A stretch of 40,852 nt of DNA from Gammaproteobacteria bacterium (GTDB lineage Bacteria > Pseudomonadota > Gammaproteobacteria > Ga0077536), in the NCBI GenBank assembly GCA_030429865.1, contig JAUIFX010000017.1, positions 1-40,852 of the forward strand. Direction: 5' to 3'. The notes beneath the pieces were generated by a model. It was not told the DNA's origin. It was given only the letters and a program-made list of their open reading frames with translations, and did no database searches. The translations under genes and the position numbers were made by a program. Positions 40,075 through 40,852 of this stretch are shown one piece after another. How positions within the stretch are numbered: position 1 is the stretch's first letter; every line of letters begins with the position of its first letter.

Positions 40075-40852
40075 TCAATTCTCGCCGGGAGGATCGAGGT
40101 CGCCGAGACCGTGGCGGCGCAGCTTCATGTACAAGCTCTGCCGGCTCAGGCCCAGCATGTCTGCGGCCGACGCGCGATTGTCGCCGGCAAGGTCCAGCGC
40201 GGCTTCAATGCACAAGCGCTCGATCATGTCTGTCGCCTCGCGCACGAGGTCTTTCAGCGGCACACGCCCGACCAGGTCGCTGAGCTGGTCGACGTTGCGC
40301 GACAACAGGCCATTGACCGGTTCGCTTTCCAGGCGCTGATCGATCGCCCGAATACTGAACGCGAGACAGTTCTGGGTGTGGTCGGGAATCGCCACGGCCG
40401 AGATCTCGGCGGCGCAGCTGCCTCCGTGCACGTCGTGCAGCACGGAGCGGAACAGGCGCATGCTGCCGCGCTCGCGCAGGCGCCCGAGCAGTACCGGGAT
40501 GTCGACGCCCGGTAGTCCGATCCAGCGTTCGAGTGGCTCACCCCGCAACAGCAGGGCGTTTCCGCACTGAGTCAGGTCGGCGAAGGTCTGGTTCGCGGCG
40601 AGTATCAGGCCGCTCTCGTCGGTCATCACGACGCCGTCGGGCAGCTGGTCGAGGACGTCACCGAGTTCGTGCCCGCGATCGCCGGCGTCACGGTTGGGCG
40701 GGTGTTCCATGCGCACGATGAAATGGGCGATGCGTTCGTGCTGCATCAACGACGCGCGCACCTCGATCGGACGGGCCTCGCCGAGGAGACGAACGCGGAC
40801 CGATGCCTCGCGGCGGCCGCCGGCCACGGCCGCGAACAGGTCGCGCACCGCC
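40075..40852 (-). CDS. ppsR: PpsR/CrtJ photosynthesis repressor, C-terminal part (N-terminus outside window)
   Basis: The frame is open at the right edge; about 258 residues of the roughly 460 are seen. Visible are two PAS-like regions (one ending with VRMEHPP, another at QLPDGVVMTDESGLILAANQTF) and the linker. A C-terminal Fis-type HTH follows (AALDLAGDNRASAADMLGLSRQSLYMKLRRHGL). The redox-active Cys near the HTH of CrtJ/PpsR is present (ERLCIEAAL). PpsR is an oxygen/redox-responsive repressor of bch, crt and puc genes, binding TGT-N12-ACA. Its stop is 45 bp from the outer twin site of bchG, on the same strand; no aerR/ppaA lies between. Confidence 0.93.
   Translation of the reverse strand, partial: AVRDLFAAVAGGRREASVRVRLLGEARPIEVRASLMQHERIAHFIVRMEHPPNRDAGDRGHELGDVLDQLPDGVVMTDESGLILAANQTFADLTQCGNALLLRGEPLERWIGLPGVDIPVLLGRLRERGSMRLFRSVLHDVHGGSCAAEISAVAIPDHTQNCLAFSIRAIDQRLESEPVNGLLSRNVDQLSDLVGRVPLKDLVREATDMIERLCIEAALDLAGDNRASAADMLGLSRQSLYMKLRRHGLGDLDPPGEN

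Noticed and set aside
1-40852. CRISPR array, tRNA, rRNA, transposase or prophage genes
   Set aside because: No spaced direct repeats, tRNA-like folds or mobile-element proteins were recognised on either strand.

Overview
The window is about 40.9 kb of very GC-rich DNA that is densely packed with genes and has strong third-position GC bias. It looks like the chromosome of a purple (bacteriochlorophyll-containing) proteobacterium. The right end carries the edge of a photosynthesis gene cluster: ppsR, bchG, a PucC/Bch2-type transporter and bchP. A YhcB/ZapG homologue next to it favours Gammaproteobacteria, but this is inference. No rRNA, tRNA, CRISPR array, transposase or prophage was seen.

Layout, left to right. 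(1) 1-1.5 kb: the edge of an aromatic (homoprotocatechuate / 4-hydroxyphenylacetate, hpa) catabolic locus. It holds the first codons of a divergent HpaF-type isomerase, an FAH-fold enzyme and an HpaR-type MarR regulator, with a perfect palindromic operator between the divergent genes. (2) 1.6-7.9 kb: a DabB-DabA inorganic-carbon uptake operon, translationally coupled to a tandem UspE-like protein and an unknown cysteine-containing helical protein. A separate small gene with a good terminator follows. A LysR regulator is divergent from dabB. (3) 9.0-13.3 kb: an NhaR-like LysR gene, an HpaB-type hydroxylase with its own MarR regulator (operator over the -10 element), and an LLM-family flavin monooxygenase. 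(4) 13.4-21.5 kb: an RND permease/adaptor pair, then a cyclic-2,3-diphosphoglycerate-synthase-family GTPase. Convergent to these are a carbamate kinase and a PLP aminotransferase. (5) 21.7-24.3 kb: a small coiled-coil protein, a CDP-alcohol phosphatidyltransferase, a REPIN-like inverted repeat pair, an EEP-family phosphodiesterase and a CDP-archaeol-synthase-family membrane protein. (6) 24.5-29.1 kb: a small exported protein, a persulfide dioxygenase, a DUF3429 membrane protein, and a TetR regulator divergent from a DUF1302 outer-membrane protein with two matching operators around the promoter. (7) 29.3-33.3 kb: an Rrf2 (Fe-S type) regulator with an FAD-dependent NDH-2-like oxidoreductase, then a two-gene Na+/solute symporter (large subunit plus DUF4212). 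(8) 33.3-36.3 kb: a complete ChrR-type zinc anti-sigma factor with no sigma gene beside it, an alpha/beta hydrolase-fold protein lacking the catalytic His, YhcB and a small membrane protein. (9) 36.5-40.85 kb: the photosynthesis genes.

How they work together: the content suggests a metabolically flexible phototroph with bacteriochlorophyll synthesis under PpsR redox/light control, CO2/bicarbonate accumulation by DabAB, sulfane-sulfur handling by persulfide dioxygenase, singlet-oxygen-type stress sensing by ChrR, organic-acid uptake, and aromatic-acid catabolism under HpaR control. The most distinctive observations are the DabBA-Usp-unknown operon, the regulatory dyads (HpaR pair, TetR pair, Rrf2 leaderless promoter/operator, twin PpsR sites), the solitary ChrR with an ECF-type promoter, and the cPGS-family gene near carbamate kinase.
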